A stretch of DNA of 31,771 bases from a virus: positions 1-31,771 of IMG/VR virus record IMGVR_UViG_3300042883_000289; one strand, 5' to 3'. Both the position numbers and the translations under genes were made by a program. Positions 6,875-14,031 of this stretch are shown piece after piece (within the stretch, counting starts at the first letter, position 1; each line of letters starts with the position of its first letter). The notes under the pieces were generated by a model that saw only the letters and a list, made by a program, of their open reading frames with translations, was not told where the DNA came from and made no database searches.

Positions 6875-7879
6875 TCAGTTCAGGACTGCGTACAAGAGTT
6901 GTGTTGCCTTACGATCCGCGAGTTCGGTCTTACCTGTTAGGGAATCAACCATTGTCCGTTCAACCAATACGGTGTCGCCACGAGTAGGTCTCATATGTTG
7001 GCGGTGAGTGTTTACCGCTTGGAGAACACCGAACCCTGTACCGCGCCAAGGTGCTACACGAACGTCGTTCTGCCAGAGGTTCTGAAACTCAAAGCGAACG
7101 TTCTCTGCGCGAGACACTGCCTGCTTAGATTCTTCGTCGTTCAAGGGAACGTGACGATCAACGAAAGTCTGAAACTGTTTGTCACTGACCTTCATCGCGA
7201 GAAGTGCGGTGATCTCCTGTGTGAACTCGTCAGCCATCGTGTGAACGATCTGTAATGCTGCGCGAGCATCGCCAAGACGTAGAGCAGACTTGGAAGTATG
7301 TCTGATTGATATCTCTTGTCCGTGTTCGCGTAACGCACTGTTGCGTGTGTTGTCGCATACCACGACTGTGACTGTTCGTTTGTATGTTGTTGCGATAGAT
7401 CCGTTGAACGATGTTGTAGCAAGCAGGTTCGGGCGGAACTCTACGTCAGCCACTTTGTAGTTCTCTGGCATCTCAATCTGTACCCAAGCAATTGCACCGT
7501 TCTTTAATAGTCCTGCTGATCCGATAACTAGCGAGTCATCAAGAATGTTGCCGACTGATGTGAGTAGCCATTCATCGTATTGATGTGGTTCGTATGTTGG
7601 CGAGACAACACCTAGAACGTCGTATGTGTCATTGCGAACAATGGCAACGCGGTTAGGCACTTGACGATCTTCACCATCTGCGCCGACCACAAACATCGGT
7701 TCCTTCTGTGCTTCCCAATGGAACAGTCTGCGTCGCACATCTTCAATCGGTATCTGCCCTGTGTAGTGGTTCGCTTCTTCTCCTTGTTCGCTTGCTTTGT
7801 AATGCCACGCGGTTCCGCGCTTGTCTGTCATGCCAACCAGAACATTCTGATTAAGCCATTCTGCTGTTTCTGTACTCAT
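6875..7879 (-). CDS. DUF932 / phage-plasmid protein TIGR03299 family, 334 aa
   Basis: Found widely in phages and plasmids; role not established, though often near recombination genes. Recognisable features: N-terminal STETAEWLNQNVLVGMTDKR, the central VRNDTYDVLGVVSPTYEPHQ motif, a β-rich block (GAIAWVQIEMPENY), and VVVCDNTRNSALREHGQEIS. The start ATG 7879 is supported by AGGAAAC 7-8 nt upstream and by a 4-nt overlap with the preceding membrane-protein gene; a longer frame to 7966 overlaps that gene and is unlikely. Single-copy member of the early operon ending in ParB/TAGT. Confidence 0.85.
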   Translation of the reverse strand: MSTETAEWLNQNVLVGMTDKRGTAWHYKASEQGEEANHYTGQIPIEDVRRRLFHWEAQKEPMFVVGADGEDRQVPNRVAIVRNDTYDVLGVVSPTYEPHQYDEWLLTSVGNILDDSLVIGSAGLLKNGAIAWVQIEMPENYKVADVEFRPNLLATTSFNGSIATTYKRTVTVVVCDNTRNSALREHGQEISIRHTSKSALRLGDARAALQIVHTMADEFTQEITALLAMKVSDKQFQTFVDRHVPLNDEESKQAVSRAENVRFEFQNLWQNDVRVAPWRGTGFGVLQAVNTHRQHMRPTRGDTVLVERTMVDSLTGKTELADRKATQLLYAVLN

Positions 7880-8061
7880 TTGTTGTTTCCTTTTCTTGAT
7901 GAGAATTGTTGTCTGCGTGGAAGCAGAAAGATTGCTGTTGTAAAGAAGATGCCGAACCAGTACCAAGATATTGATGCGGTGCTTTCTTCTAGTCCGCCAC
8001 CTGCTATCGCTGCTGCGATGAACGATGCGAAAGATAATGTGCCTTGAATCTTTCTTTTCAT
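7876..8061 (-). CDS. Small two-pass membrane protein, 61 aa
   Basis: Linked by ATGA overlaps at both ends. A basic N-terminus (MKRKIQ) precedes hydrophobic segment one (TLSFASFIAAAIAGGG), a short acidic loop (EEST), hydrophobic segment two (WYWFGIFFTTAIFLL) and a basic tail. The predicted topology is a hairpin in the inner membrane. It lies in the early-gene chain, far from the endolysin, so a holin role is less likely than host takeover or exclusion. Function unknown. Confidence 0.7.
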   Translation of the reverse strand: MKRKIQGTLSFASFIAAAIAGGGLEESTASISWYWFGIFFTTAIFLLPRRQQFSSRKGNNK

Positions 8062-8270
8062 GGTGCTAGTTCCTGTCCCTGTGTCATTGCGGTTTGTAGA
8101 TCTTCTTCAATCAGTGACGAGTTCCGCCAGAGTTCTTTGAAGTGTCTAGTCATCACGATCATTGCTAGATAGGCGTTCGCGGTTTCGGAATCTATCTGTG
8201 AGAGTTTGATGTATGTCTCGCTGGCGTTATTGCCTACGACGTTCATCATTGCGTCTTTGATGTAACTCAT
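8058..8270 (-). CDS. Hypothetical protein, 70 aa
   Basis: Joined to its neighbours by ATGA overlaps at 8267-8270 and 8058-8061. Mostly helical (ETYIKLSQIDSETANAYLAM then LIEEDLQTAMTQGQEL), soluble, slightly acidic. No family recognised; part of a seven-gene chain of tiny proteins downstream of the 9.2-kb promoter. Confidence 0.7.
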   Translation of the reverse strand: MSYIKDAMMNVVGNNASETYIKLSQIDSETANAYLAMIVMTRHFKELWRNSSLIEEDLQTAMTQGQELAP

Positions 8271-8455
8271 TTGCTTCCTTCTTTGTTATCTTCCGCGAGT
8301 TGCGTCATTGATGCGAACGTTCCTGAGAGTTCGTTGGCTGCATCTTCTACATCTTCCCAACAGCCTGATGAGATTGCTTGTTCAATCTGTCGCATTACTT
8401 CTCGTGCATATTTGAGATCTGTGCGGAAGGTTTTTTTGTTGTGTGTCGTACTCAT
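8267..8455 (-). CDS. Hypothetical helical protein, 62 aa
   Basis: ATG 8455 overlaps the stop of the previous gene as ATGA; the longer in-frame start at 8509 lacks that support. Sequence pattern: a basic N-terminus (TTHNKKTFRTDLKYAREVMR) then an acidic, helical part (QIEQAISSGCWEDVEDAANE). Possibly a small DNA- or protein-binding adaptor; no recognised family. Confidence 0.65.
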   Translation of the reverse strand: MSTTHNKKTFRTDLKYAREVMRQIEQAISSGCWEDVEDAANELSGTFASMTQLAEDNKEGSK

Positions 8456-8667
8456 TTGGTTTCTTCTTCCTTGTGTGCAACGAAGTCCATCACCATCTCT
8501 GATCCGCAAAGTGCGTAGGTATTACGTCCACCGATCTTTCGTCTGACGATGGTGTTGCCGTGTAGGTGAAACCACCCTTCAACTTTCTTCCACTCGTAGT
8601 TGTAAGTCATGTAAATAAGTGTTCCGCGTTTCGCGGTTGGTGTGAGGTCGTGTGTTGAGAGAATCAT
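8452..8667 (-). CDS. Hypothetical protein, 71 aa
   Basis: ATG 8667 overlaps the upstream stop by 4 nt. The sequence is aromatic-rich and likely β (YNYEWKKVEGWFHLHGNTIV then GGRNTYALCG). An internal ATG would give 52 aa, but the ATGA junction favours the longer form. Unknown function. Confidence 0.65.
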   Translation of the reverse strand: MILSTHDLTPTAKRGTLIYMTYNYEWKKVEGWFHLHGNTIVRRKIGGRNTYALCGSEMVMDFVAHKEEETK

Positions 8668-8897
8668 TGTGCTGTCTCCTTCGTTGGAATCATGTAAGTC
8701 TCAACCGTCATGATTGCGCGGATCTCATACTGAATCTGACTAATGAGTGCTTGTGCTTCTTCTTCGCTTTGAAACGCTCTAGCCAATCTTGGGTGGGTTG
8801 TTTCCGTAATGCGATCTTTACAAACCGAACGTAAGAAACGACGACTGCGGTTGGGGTTCGTTGATGAACTGAGTTTGATGATGTATGTAGTTTTCAT
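8664..8897 (-). CDS. Hypothetical protein, 77 aa
   Basis: Second gene after the 9.2-kb promoter. Basic N-terminal half (TNPNRSRRFLRSVCKDRI) and an amphipathic helix (FQSEEEAQALISQIQYEIRA). ATGA overlap with the next gene; GAAGGAA upstream of its ATG. No recognisable domain. Confidence 0.7.
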   Translation of the reverse strand: MKTTYIIKLSSSTNPNRSRRFLRSVCKDRITETTHPRLARAFQSEEEAQALISQIQYEIRAIMTVETYMIPTKETAQ

Positions 8898-8908
8898 TGT
8901 TCCTTCTC

Positions 8909-9181
8909 CTACTTGCTTTCCGTGAATACGTAATCAAGCATTTGCTGGAATGAATTTTTACGTTCAATCGTTCTAATCATTTCGTCATAGACACTTCCGA
9001 TTCCGTTGATGTTTGAATCAACATAATTCGCTGTGCCTGTGTCGTTGAGTCTTACTAAAGCAGCGGTTGCTTTTTCAATAAGATTGTCTAGGTGATTCTT
9101 GATCTGCACGTTTGCTAGCAGCACTGCGCGTTCGGTCATATGACGGTTGTTGTCTATGAATGTTTCAATATCTGACTTCAT
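8909..9181 (-). CDS. Hypothetical helical protein, 90 aa
   Basis: First gene of the operon that starts at the 9.2-kb promoter, with GAGAAGGAAAACC just before its ATG. All-helical appearance (MKSDIETFIDNNRHMTERAV and NHLDNLIEKATAALVRLND), then a Gly/Asn-rich turn and a final helix. No family recognised. As the promoter-proximal gene it should be among the most strongly expressed of its unit. Confidence 0.75.
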   Translation of the reverse strand: MKSDIETFIDNNRHMTERAVLLANVQIKNHLDNLIEKATAALVRLNDTGTANYVDSNINGIGSVYDEMIRTIERKNSFQQMLDYVFTESK

Positions 9182-9200
9182 GGTTTTCCTTCTCTAAGTC

Positions 9201-9254
9201 TCGGTTCCTTACTCCCGATGTATTCATCATATACCTAATAGCGACCTATTGCCA
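9201..9254 (-). promoter_or_regulatory. Promoter with palindromic box and 5' leader hairpin (9.2 kb)
   Basis: Minus-strand reading: TGGCAATAGGTCGCTATT (9254-9237; inner AATAG-N4-CTATT palindrome), 5 nt, -10 TATGAT (9231-9226), exactly 6 nt, then ATCGGGAGTAAGGAACCGA (9219-9201). The last element can fold into a short hairpin and would begin at about +1. TTAGGTA (9238-9232) lies in the spacer. The arrangement matches 15.2 kb position for position. It drives the 90-aa gene at 9181 and the operon downstream. Promoter function is inferred from alignment and the actinobacterial TAnnnT -10 consensus. Confidence 0.65.
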
Positions 9255-9266
9255 GTCTTTCTTTTT

Positions 9267-9285
9267 ACCCTTACCAGATAAGGGT
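9267..9285. terminator. Hairpin between Rpf gene and 9.2-kb promoter
   Basis: Perfect 7-bp inverted repeat ACCCTTA / TAAGGGT with a 5-nt loop, 48 nt after the Rpf stop and just upstream of the next promoter. There is no U-tract in the minus-strand transcript (A-rich instead), so it would be a tail-less terminator or an mRNA 3'-end stabiliser, both reported in actinobacteria. Function is inferred. Confidence 0.35.
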
Positions 9286-9333
9286 TTGACTAATAGGTTC
9301 GCTGGCTGGCTCTAGGAACGCGCCGAACTCCCA

Positions 9334-9813
9334 TCAGCCTGCTTTATACGGACTGCCCGACTCGTGCAGGGAGAACGCCACAGAACGGGCAATGCGCCTC
9401 TTTACGAGCCTCACAGGGCGAGCGCAATCCAAAGCACCCCAACCACCTAAGCCGACAGGGAACACAAAGCGACCATTACGGTGCGTGAATCCCCAGAGCG
9501 CAATCCGATTAGCAACCACGATCTGTTCCTGTTTCGTTGCGTAATGCGGTGCGCGAGCGAACTGACGACCACCGAACGCAATCCAAGTAGAGCGCGCGAT
9601 GCCTAGACCACCAGACCAGTTGCCACCGTTCTTCCAATCGGAATGTGTTTCACAATGTGCAAGACGATCTATGAACTTAATTGATAGTTCATACTTACGA
9701 CGTTCAGACATTCTTGGAAGTTCCTGCGTGTGTGCGTAAGCAGTAGATGGCGGAAACATTAAGCCAATAAATAATAGTGATGTGATGAATAGTTTTCGCA
9801 AAGGTAATTCCAA
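9334..9813 (-). CDS. Secreted Rpf-like transglycosylase, 159 aa
   Basis: Resuscitation-promoting-factor-type lytic transglycosylase that cleaves peptidoglycan glycan strands. N-terminal Sec signal peptide: basic start (LRK), hydrophobic core (LFITSLLFIGLMF) and AYA cleavage site near residues 25-27. The Rpf domain follows: FIDRLAHCETHSDWKNGGNW with catalytic Glu about residue 55, then SGGLGIARSTWIAFGG and QEQIVVANRIALWG. C54 and C130 could form the Rpf disulfide. The start is a TTG directly after the TGA of the replication gene, which is weak but coupled. Unusually, it sits at the end of the replication operon instead of beside the endolysin, and it is exported during infection rather than held for lysis. 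Confidence 0.85.
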   Translation of the reverse strand: MELPLRKLFITSLLFIGLMFPPSTAYAHTQELPRMSERRKYELSIKFIDRLAHCETHSDWKNGGNWSGGLGIARSTWIAFGGRQFARAPHYATKQEQIVVANRIALWGFTHRNGRFVFPVGLGGWGALDCARPVRLVKRRIARSVAFSLHESGSPYKAG

Positions 9814-10581
9814 TCATTGGCGCGCGCGTATCTCGTCATAGATCTTCTTGCAAGGTTCAATCACTCGCGGTTCAAAGAGACTTATGATGTCTAGACATTC
9901 TTCCCAAGACTTACGTTGATGCGCGAACGGAACAACACGGTCAAGAGCCTCATCTAGATGCAAGTCCTTCCGAACTTGCGTAGTCGTACATTCTTCAGTG
10001 TCATCTTCCCACCGACCTTGACGAAGCCAAGTAGCAGGGTGGGCGATGTACTTCTTGTCTATCTCAGTCTTGGCGTACTTGTCAACTGCTATTAGTAATG
10101 TGTCTAACGACGGTGCATTTGGTTTAAGCATCACGGATAGGAAAACATTTCTTGCTGCAACCTTCGCAACACGTCGCGGATATTTATTCCAAAACAGGTC
10201 AAACGATGATGAAAGATCCTTTGACGGTTCCTTACGGTTCTTATATAGATACAAGTGTTCAACGTTAGGGGTTTGTTGATCGCTAGTTTCCCCTTTCTCA
10301 CTTTCCCCTTTCTGAGTTATACCTTTATTGAGTTGATAGATCGTGCGATTACCACGCCCGTTTCCCTTCTCAATTATTTCTAACAAGCCATCTTTAATCA
10401 TCTGCCTAACAGAAGCACTTACCCACGTTTCTGTTGTGCGCGCTTTTAGTGCAAGAGTTTTCTGCGAAGGAAAGCAACTGCCTTCATCATTCGCGAAGTC
10501 TGCTAACGCAAGATGCAACAACAAACGTCTGCCCTCATACGGTGATGATTCCCAAACGAAACTTATCCAGCGAACACTCAC
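9814..10581 (-). CDS. Replication initiator-like protein with N-terminal winged helix, 255 aa
   Basis: The N-terminal region (residues about 20-85) is a helix_turn_helix_36 type domain as in phage/plasmid replication proteins: LHLALADFANDEGSCFPSQK, then a wing after KDGLLEIIEKGNGRGNRTIY. A polar linker follows. The C-terminal part contains FDLFWNKYPRRVAKVAARNV and IAHPATWLRQGRWED, a pattern common in phage replisome organisers (DnaD-like context). It probably marks the origin and recruits host helicase, since no phage helicase or polymerase is encoded. Start GTG 10581 overlaps the previous stop (GTGA). Confidence 0.8.
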   Translation of the reverse strand: MSVRWISFVWESSPYEGRRLLLHLALADFANDEGSCFPSQKTLALKARTTETWVSASVRQMIKDGLLEIIEKGNGRGNRTIYQLNKGITQKGESEKGETSDQQTPNVEHLYLYKNRKEPSKDLSSSFDLFWNKYPRRVAKVAARNVFLSVMLKPNAPSLDTLLIAVDKYAKTEIDKKYIAHPATWLRQGRWEDDTEECTTTQVRKDLHLDEALDRVVPFAHQRKSWEECLDIISLFEPRVIEPCKKIYDEIRARQ

Positions 10582-11045
10582 AGTTCTCCTTCTTCATTTA
10601 TCAATCTCAACAGCGCACCTAACGTAGATAGGCGACCCACGATCAAACCATCAGTTGTGTCGTCTGGCATGGCAACCATTACGAACGGTCTTGGATCTCC
10701 GATTGCGCGCCCCTGTTCGCTCTGTTGTTCCGCGAGTAAGTACCTTGTCCACATCGGTGCAATCTGTTTCCCTGCTTTTACTTCTACACGAAACGCACCA
10801 CCCCAATGTTCTTCGTGTCGTGTGTTAGCACCTGCGATACCAAGTGTCTGTCGTGCGCGTCGTGCTTTCGCATCTCCTTTCGCGCGGTTACGTTTCCCAC
10901 GCGCAACAGGATCGCCACAACCAGCGACACGACGTTTGCCATCACGACCTTCTCTGCCTAACGTTCCGAATAACGGACAACTCTTGTTGCTGCACTTTTC
11001 CTTATTGCCTTCACATTCGGCTTTCGGTTTCAAGTTGCTAGTCAT
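10578..11045 (-). CDS. Putative PD-(D/E)XK nuclease / resolvase-like protein, 155 aa
   Basis: The N-terminus has four Cys in CEGNKEKCSNKSC plus CGDP, a likely zinc-binding knot. A very basic stretch follows (RGKRNRAKGDAKARRARQTL), then HWGGAFRVEVKAGKQIAP, where E-V-K matches the ExK core of PD-(D/E)XK nucleases, and a final αβ segment (PFVMVAMPDDTTDGLIVGRL). Holliday-junction resolvase-like enzymes occupy this position in many actinophages. An upstream acidic residue of the motif is not certain, so the call is moderate. Start ATG 11045 is preferred over the longer lysine-rich extension to 11078. Confidence 0.5.
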   Translation of the reverse strand: MTSNLKPKAECEGNKEKCSNKSCPLFGTLGREGRDGKRRVAGCGDPVARGKRNRAKGDAKARRARQTLGIAGANTRHEEHWGGAFRVEVKAGKQIAPMWTRYLLAEQQSEQGRAIGDPRPFVMVAMPDDTTDGLIVGRLSTLGALLRLINEEGEL

Positions 11046-11253
11046 ATTCTTCTCCTTCTTCTTCTTCCATCTCTGCACAGGGACACTGCACAGATTCCAA
11101 ACGTATCAACCTAAAACACAAATCAGCGAACACCTCAGTTGTCATAAGTATCTCAATGTTGGCGTGTGTTTCTTTTAGACCAACTGCCACCATCATTTCC
11201 TCAATGCTGCGCGGTGACAACATACGCGTCTTACCTTGCTTCCACTCAAACAC
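11038..11253 (-). CDS. Hypothetical protein, 71 aa
   Basis: GTG 11253 overlaps the end of the WhiB-like gene by 8 nt, with GAAGGA about 9 nt upstream; its end overlaps the nuclease-like gene by 8 nt. Middle segment is helical (SPRSIEEMMVAVGLKETHAN) and the tail is strongly acidic (AEMEEEEGEEYD) with CPC just before it. No recognised family; co-expression with whiB suggests a regulatory or replication accessory role. Confidence 0.65.
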   Translation of the reverse strand: MFEWKQGKTRMLSPRSIEEMMVAVGLKETHANIEILMTTEVFADLCFRLIRLESVQCPCAEMEEEEGEEYD

Positions 11254-11500
11254 TTTTCCACTTCCTTCTCTCGCTGCGTATCAGGTTGCGTTCGTTCGGT
11301 GTATGCCCTGCGTACATTCCCCAACGATCTTCTAGATCTTCCCATTGTAGTGCGAACTCTAAACACTCTTGCTGAACAGGGCATTGGTTACACATCACAC
11401 GTGCGCGTGTCCAAACCTTTTCGCTTTGTGCGTACTCAGGGAAAAAGATTCGTGAATCAGCACCGACACAAATAGCAAGCCTGCGCCATTCGTCAATCAA
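11246..11500 (-). CDS. whiB: WhiB-like Fe-S transcription factor, about 84 aa
   Basis: WhiB-like proteins bind a [4Fe-4S] cluster through four Cys and act with the primary sigma factor; they are confined to actinobacteria and their phages. Cluster ligands visible: C11 (AICVGADSRIFFP), C37 and C40 (VMCNQCP), C46 (QQECLEFAL), i.e. C-Xn-CxxC-X5-C. The turn RWGMYAGHTPNERN (canonical GxWGG-like) and a basic C-terminus (RSERRKWKSV) follow. I prefer TTG 11500, which has GAAGG about 9 nt upstream; TTG 11533 in frame gives 95 aa. Phage WhiB proteins are known to interfere with host WhiB2 in mycobacteriophage TM4. It may control the TTAGGTA-associated promoters described here, which is untested. Confidence 0.93.
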   Translation of the reverse strand: MIDEWRRLAICVGADSRIFFPEYAQSEKVWTRARVMCNQCPVQQECLEFALQWEDLEDRWGMYAGHTPNERNLIRSERRKWKSV

Positions 11501-11846
11501 ACTGCTTACCTTCAATGATATAAGTCTCACCAAGTGCGGTTATCTCACACACCTGCTGTTGCTGTCCGAAGGAACTTGTGCGTGTTTCGCCCGTTGGTAC
11601 AATGAATTCTAGTTTCCGTAGTTCGCTGCAACGTTTCCAGTAGCACACACGCTGATCAAACATCGTTGTCTCCTTCCATCGTGTATCCATTCCTGCTTCT
11701 TCATCGGTTAAACCTGCATTGGTGTAGTACGTCCACAGCAAACGATCTCGCTGTGAACCTTTCTTTACGAACGCGTCACGGTTCAACTGTGATGTTGCAG
11801 GATCGGAACGACGCGCTGCTGTGAATAGTCCTAGTTGCTCGCTCAT
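11493..11846 (-). CDS. Winged-helix DNA-binding-like protein, 117 aa
   Basis: Begins QLGLFTAARRSDPATSQLNR, a signature often seen at the N-terminus of phage winged-helix proteins, then RDRLLWTYYTNAGLTDEEAG and RVCYWKRCSELRKLEFIVPT forming the helix-turn-helix and wing, and ends with ITALGETYII. Likely DNA-binding or regulatory. ATGA overlap with the upstream gene; its end overlaps the start of whiB by 8 nt, so the two putative regulators are translationally coupled. Confidence 0.65.
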   Translation of the reverse strand: MSEQLGLFTAARRSDPATSQLNRDAFVKKGSQRDRLLWTYYTNAGLTDEEAGMDTRWKETTMFDQRVCYWKRCSELRKLEFIVPTGETRTSSFGQQQQVCEITALGETYIIEGKQFD

Positions 11847-12052
11847 TCTGTTACTACCAATCCAAGTTTTGTTTCCTTAACGTCTAGCACTGTGATCTCA
11901 GGTTCATTACTAATCATGTTAAGAATCACATCAAGCGCAGTCGCGGTGTATTCGTTACCGAACGTTGTTGAGTAATTCGGTATAGCCACAACCATCGTGA
12001 CCTTGTATAGATGACTGTCAGAGATCTCTACTGCGTTTGCTATTTCACTCAT
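11843..12052 (-). CDS. Hypothetical protein, 69 aa
   Basis: ATGA overlaps with both neighbours (annealase upstream, wHTH downstream). β-rich composition (SHLYKVTMVVAIPNYSTTF then EITVLDVKETKLGLVV). No recognised family; its location suggests a recombination accessory protein. Confidence 0.65.
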   Translation of the reverse strand: MSEIANAVEISDSHLYKVTMVVAIPNYSTTFGNEYTATALDVILNMISNEPEITVLDVKETKLGLVVTE

Positions 12053-12609
12053 TCGCTTTCCTCACTCTCTGTTTTCTCGCGGATCATTGCAGCAATTAGC
12101 AACGTTGCCTCAGCCTTAGTTATTTCATCAACAGATGTAATGTCCCTACCAAGTTTCTCCTTTGCGTACGGAACAAACTTCTTGTTTAGTTTTAAGTCAA
12201 TAACAAGTTTGCCTAACGTTCCACGTTGTGCGTCAGACATTAGATCCGAAGAATTATTTACCACCACGTTTGTAGTTGTAGTCGTAGTGCGTTGCGCTTT
12301 CTGCATCTCCTCACGTGACGGGCGTTTCTTCATCGCGTAATTTGCGTTTGCAAGTCCGCGTCCAATTGCGCTGGTCTCTGCATTTTCCACGAACGATGTC
12401 CGATTCACAGGTGACGCATCGCGGACTTCTTCTGCGAAGCCAGTTGATACAAGATCACCGCCACGTTCAAAGTAGATGTATGCCTTGAACACGATGATGT
12501 TGTCCTCACGATGTGCAATCTCTGTTATGACCGCACCATCAGGGTGATCACTCCAGAACTGTGTTAGTCGTTCTTCCACTGTCGCGTATTGCGATAAGTC
12601 AAACTTCAT
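12049..12609 (-). CDS. Erf-like single-strand annealing protein, 186 aa
   Basis: Partner of the YqaJ exonuclease immediately upstream, forming a two-component phage recombination system in which the exonuclease resects ends and the annealase pairs complementary strands. The conserved core is present: TVEERLTQFWSDHPDGAVIT, the β-strands IIVFKAYIYFERGG, STGFAEE and the ERF-type VENAETSAIGRGLANANY. A Thr/Asn/Val linker (TTTTTTNVVVNN) separates a C-terminal helical domain (DLMSDAQRGTLGKLVIDLKL) resembling the small ssDNA-annealase C-terminal modules. ATGA junctions on both sides. Family assignment (Erf versus a related superfamily) is not certain. Confidence 0.72.
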   Translation of the reverse strand: MKFDLSQYATVEERLTQFWSDHPDGAVITEIAHREDNIIVFKAYIYFERGGDLVSTGFAEEVRDASPVNRTSFVENAETSAIGRGLANANYAMKKRPSREEMQKAQRTTTTTTNVVVNNSSDLMSDAQRGTLGKLVIDLKLNKKFVPYAKEKLGRDITSVDEITKAEATLLIAAMIREKTESEESE

Positions 12610-13553
12610 TTTGTTTCCTTCTTTCCTTTTATCCGCATCACACGATACGGAAACCCATCACGCTCAAACTGCGTAACTACTTCTGGATACTCGCTGCGTA
12701 GCGCAACTAGATCCAATGACTTCTTGCCTGCTTGTTGTTTCCAAGAAACTACCTGCACACCATTGATTAAACCAATTTCATTCGTTAGTAGGTGACGTGC
12801 AATCTCGTCGCGCGCAACCTTCTCTGCTTCTTCTGCTTCCTTCTTGATTCGCTTTGCTTCTTGTAACGCCTCTATGACCTTCATCATTTCGCTTGGTAGT
12901 TCTACTGACGTAGGTTCTGCGCGGACAAGTGTTGCTATCTGTTCCGCAGTGAAGTCGTTAATGAAGTCTGTAATGCCTGTGCCGTTATCTATCGCAGTGC
13001 AGAACATCTCTGCTTCACTTAGTAGCGCATCAATGGCGTGTTCGTTTCTTTCTAGTTCTACCACTGCCAAGTTCTGACGCGCATCAAGAACAGAGAAGAA
13101 CACAGGAACGTTTAACACCGCCATCTGTGACCAGCCCTGCCACCGCCACTCAATCGGGAGATCGTCAGACGACGCAATTGTGTATCGCGTTGTTGTCTTA
13201 CATTCAATCTGTACCGTTGGTGACTGTTCGTTATCAACTGCGTCGCTGTTTATGTTCCACCTGCCTGACCGATACATCACCTCTGGTGTGTGTAGAGAGA
13301 TCTTCAAGATGCGTTCAGCCTCAGTTACTAGCGGTGCCTCTAGAACGTTGCCACGATGGAACGCCATGTTGAAGCCACCTACTACTGGTGTAGTTACTTT
13401 GTCGTGGTATAGATCGCCACGAGACTTAAAAGGTGAATCGTTCATCAACGCTGGTGCATCACTGCCACCAAGAATTGCTTTGCCGTTCTCATCTTTCTGT
13501 CTGCCGTGTAGCCATTCAATGCTTCCGTGTTTTGGTTTGGGTATTAGTTTCAT
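12606..13553 (-). CDS. YqaJ-type recombination exonuclease, 315 aa
   Basis: λ-exonuclease superfamily (YqaJ domain). N-terminal GSIEWLHGRQKDENGKAILG then GGSDAPALMNDSPFKSRGDL is the typical start with the invariant GGSD/GAS motif. The FHRGNVLEAPL segment carries catalytic Glu about residue 72. D104 (NSDAVD) and E117-x-K119 (QIECKT) complete the PD-(D/E)XK site, and WRWQGWSQMAVLNV follows as in the family. The C-terminal third is helical (EALQEAKRIKKEAEEAEKVA). Start overlaps the previous gene (ATGA), and it is coupled to the annealase by ATGA. Confidence 0.9.
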   Translation of the reverse strand: MKLIPKPKHGSIEWLHGRQKDENGKAILGGSDAPALMNDSPFKSRGDLYHDKVTTPVVGGFNMAFHRGNVLEAPLVTEAERILKISLHTPEVMYRSGRWNINSDAVDNEQSPTVQIECKTTTRYTIASSDDLPIEWRWQGWSQMAVLNVPVFFSVLDARQNLAVVELERNEHAIDALLSEAEMFCTAIDNGTGITDFINDFTAEQIATLVRAEPTSVELPSEMMKVIEALQEAKRIKKEAEEAEKVARDEIARHLLTNEIGLINGVQVVSWKQQAGKKSLDLVALRSEYPEVVTQFERDGFPYRVMRIKGKKETK

Positions 13554-13864
13554 TTCCTGAACTTCCTTATTGAGAATTTGCTTGGGGACTTTTTATTGAC
13601 TGTTGATTCGTAGAGCGATAACCATTCATCGCAGATAGTAAAACCGTTTGCATCTACTGGATAGGCAGCGATTCTTAGAACGCTTCGTGTGTCGTCGTCA
13701 AAGACATAGACGTTGATATCAGCAAAGGTTTCTTCATCAAGTGCGAAGGCAGTCCACCAATCATCATCGTCTTTATCTAGGTTGTGTTTGTCACCGATGT
13801 TTTTTGCGAACGCGCGTAGCACGTCTTCATACTGTGTAAGTGTTTCTATGGTTGATGCTTTCAT
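13550..13864 (-). CDS. Hypothetical acidic protein, 104 aa
   Basis: Strongly acidic middle (HNLDKDDDDWWTAFALDEET), β-rich (INVYVFDDDTRSVLRIAAYP), with a basic C-terminal tail (SPSKFSIRKFRK). Coupled by ATGA to the exonuclease gene. The acidic, DNA-mimic-like composition could indicate an inhibitor of a DNA-binding host protein, which is speculation. Confidence 0.7.
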   Translation of the reverse strand: MKASTIETLTQYEDVLRAFAKNIGDKHNLDKDDDDWWTAFALDEETFADINVYVFDDDTRSVLRIAAYPVDANGFTICDEWLSLYESTVNKKSPSKFSIRKFRK

Positions 13865-14031
13865 TCTGATCTCTTTGTAATAGATGGGTGTGTCACTTCT
13901 ATGAACGTTCGGAAGTCCCGAAGGGAAACGACGAACTGTTCACCTGTCTGGCGGTTCCGTATTTCCGCGAATAGATCGCGCAACATAAGTACGTCAAACA
14001 ATGCAGCGTGGTTTGGTAGGCGCACGATCAT
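13861..14031 (-). CDS. Hypothetical protein, 56 aa
   Basis: Read from the minus strand. ATG 14031 shares one base with the stop of the upstream gene (TGATG), and TGA 13863-13861 overlaps the next ATG. Protein: MIVRLPNHAALFDVLMLRDL then FAEIRNRQTGEQFVVSLRDF and a short tail. FAEIRNRQTGEQFVVSLRDF suggests a small β-hairpin/SH3-like fold. It fills the gap between two clear genes. Function unknown. Confidence 0.7.
   Translation of the reverse strand: MIVRLPNHAALFDVLMLRDLFAEIRNRQTGEQFVVSLRDFRTFIEVTHPSITKRSE

Noticed and set aside
10657-11178. Long plus-strand ORF of 173 aa
   Set aside because: Antisense to the nuclease-like gene and its neighbour, both joined by overlaps to well-supported genes; Cys/Ser/Pro-rich with no motif.
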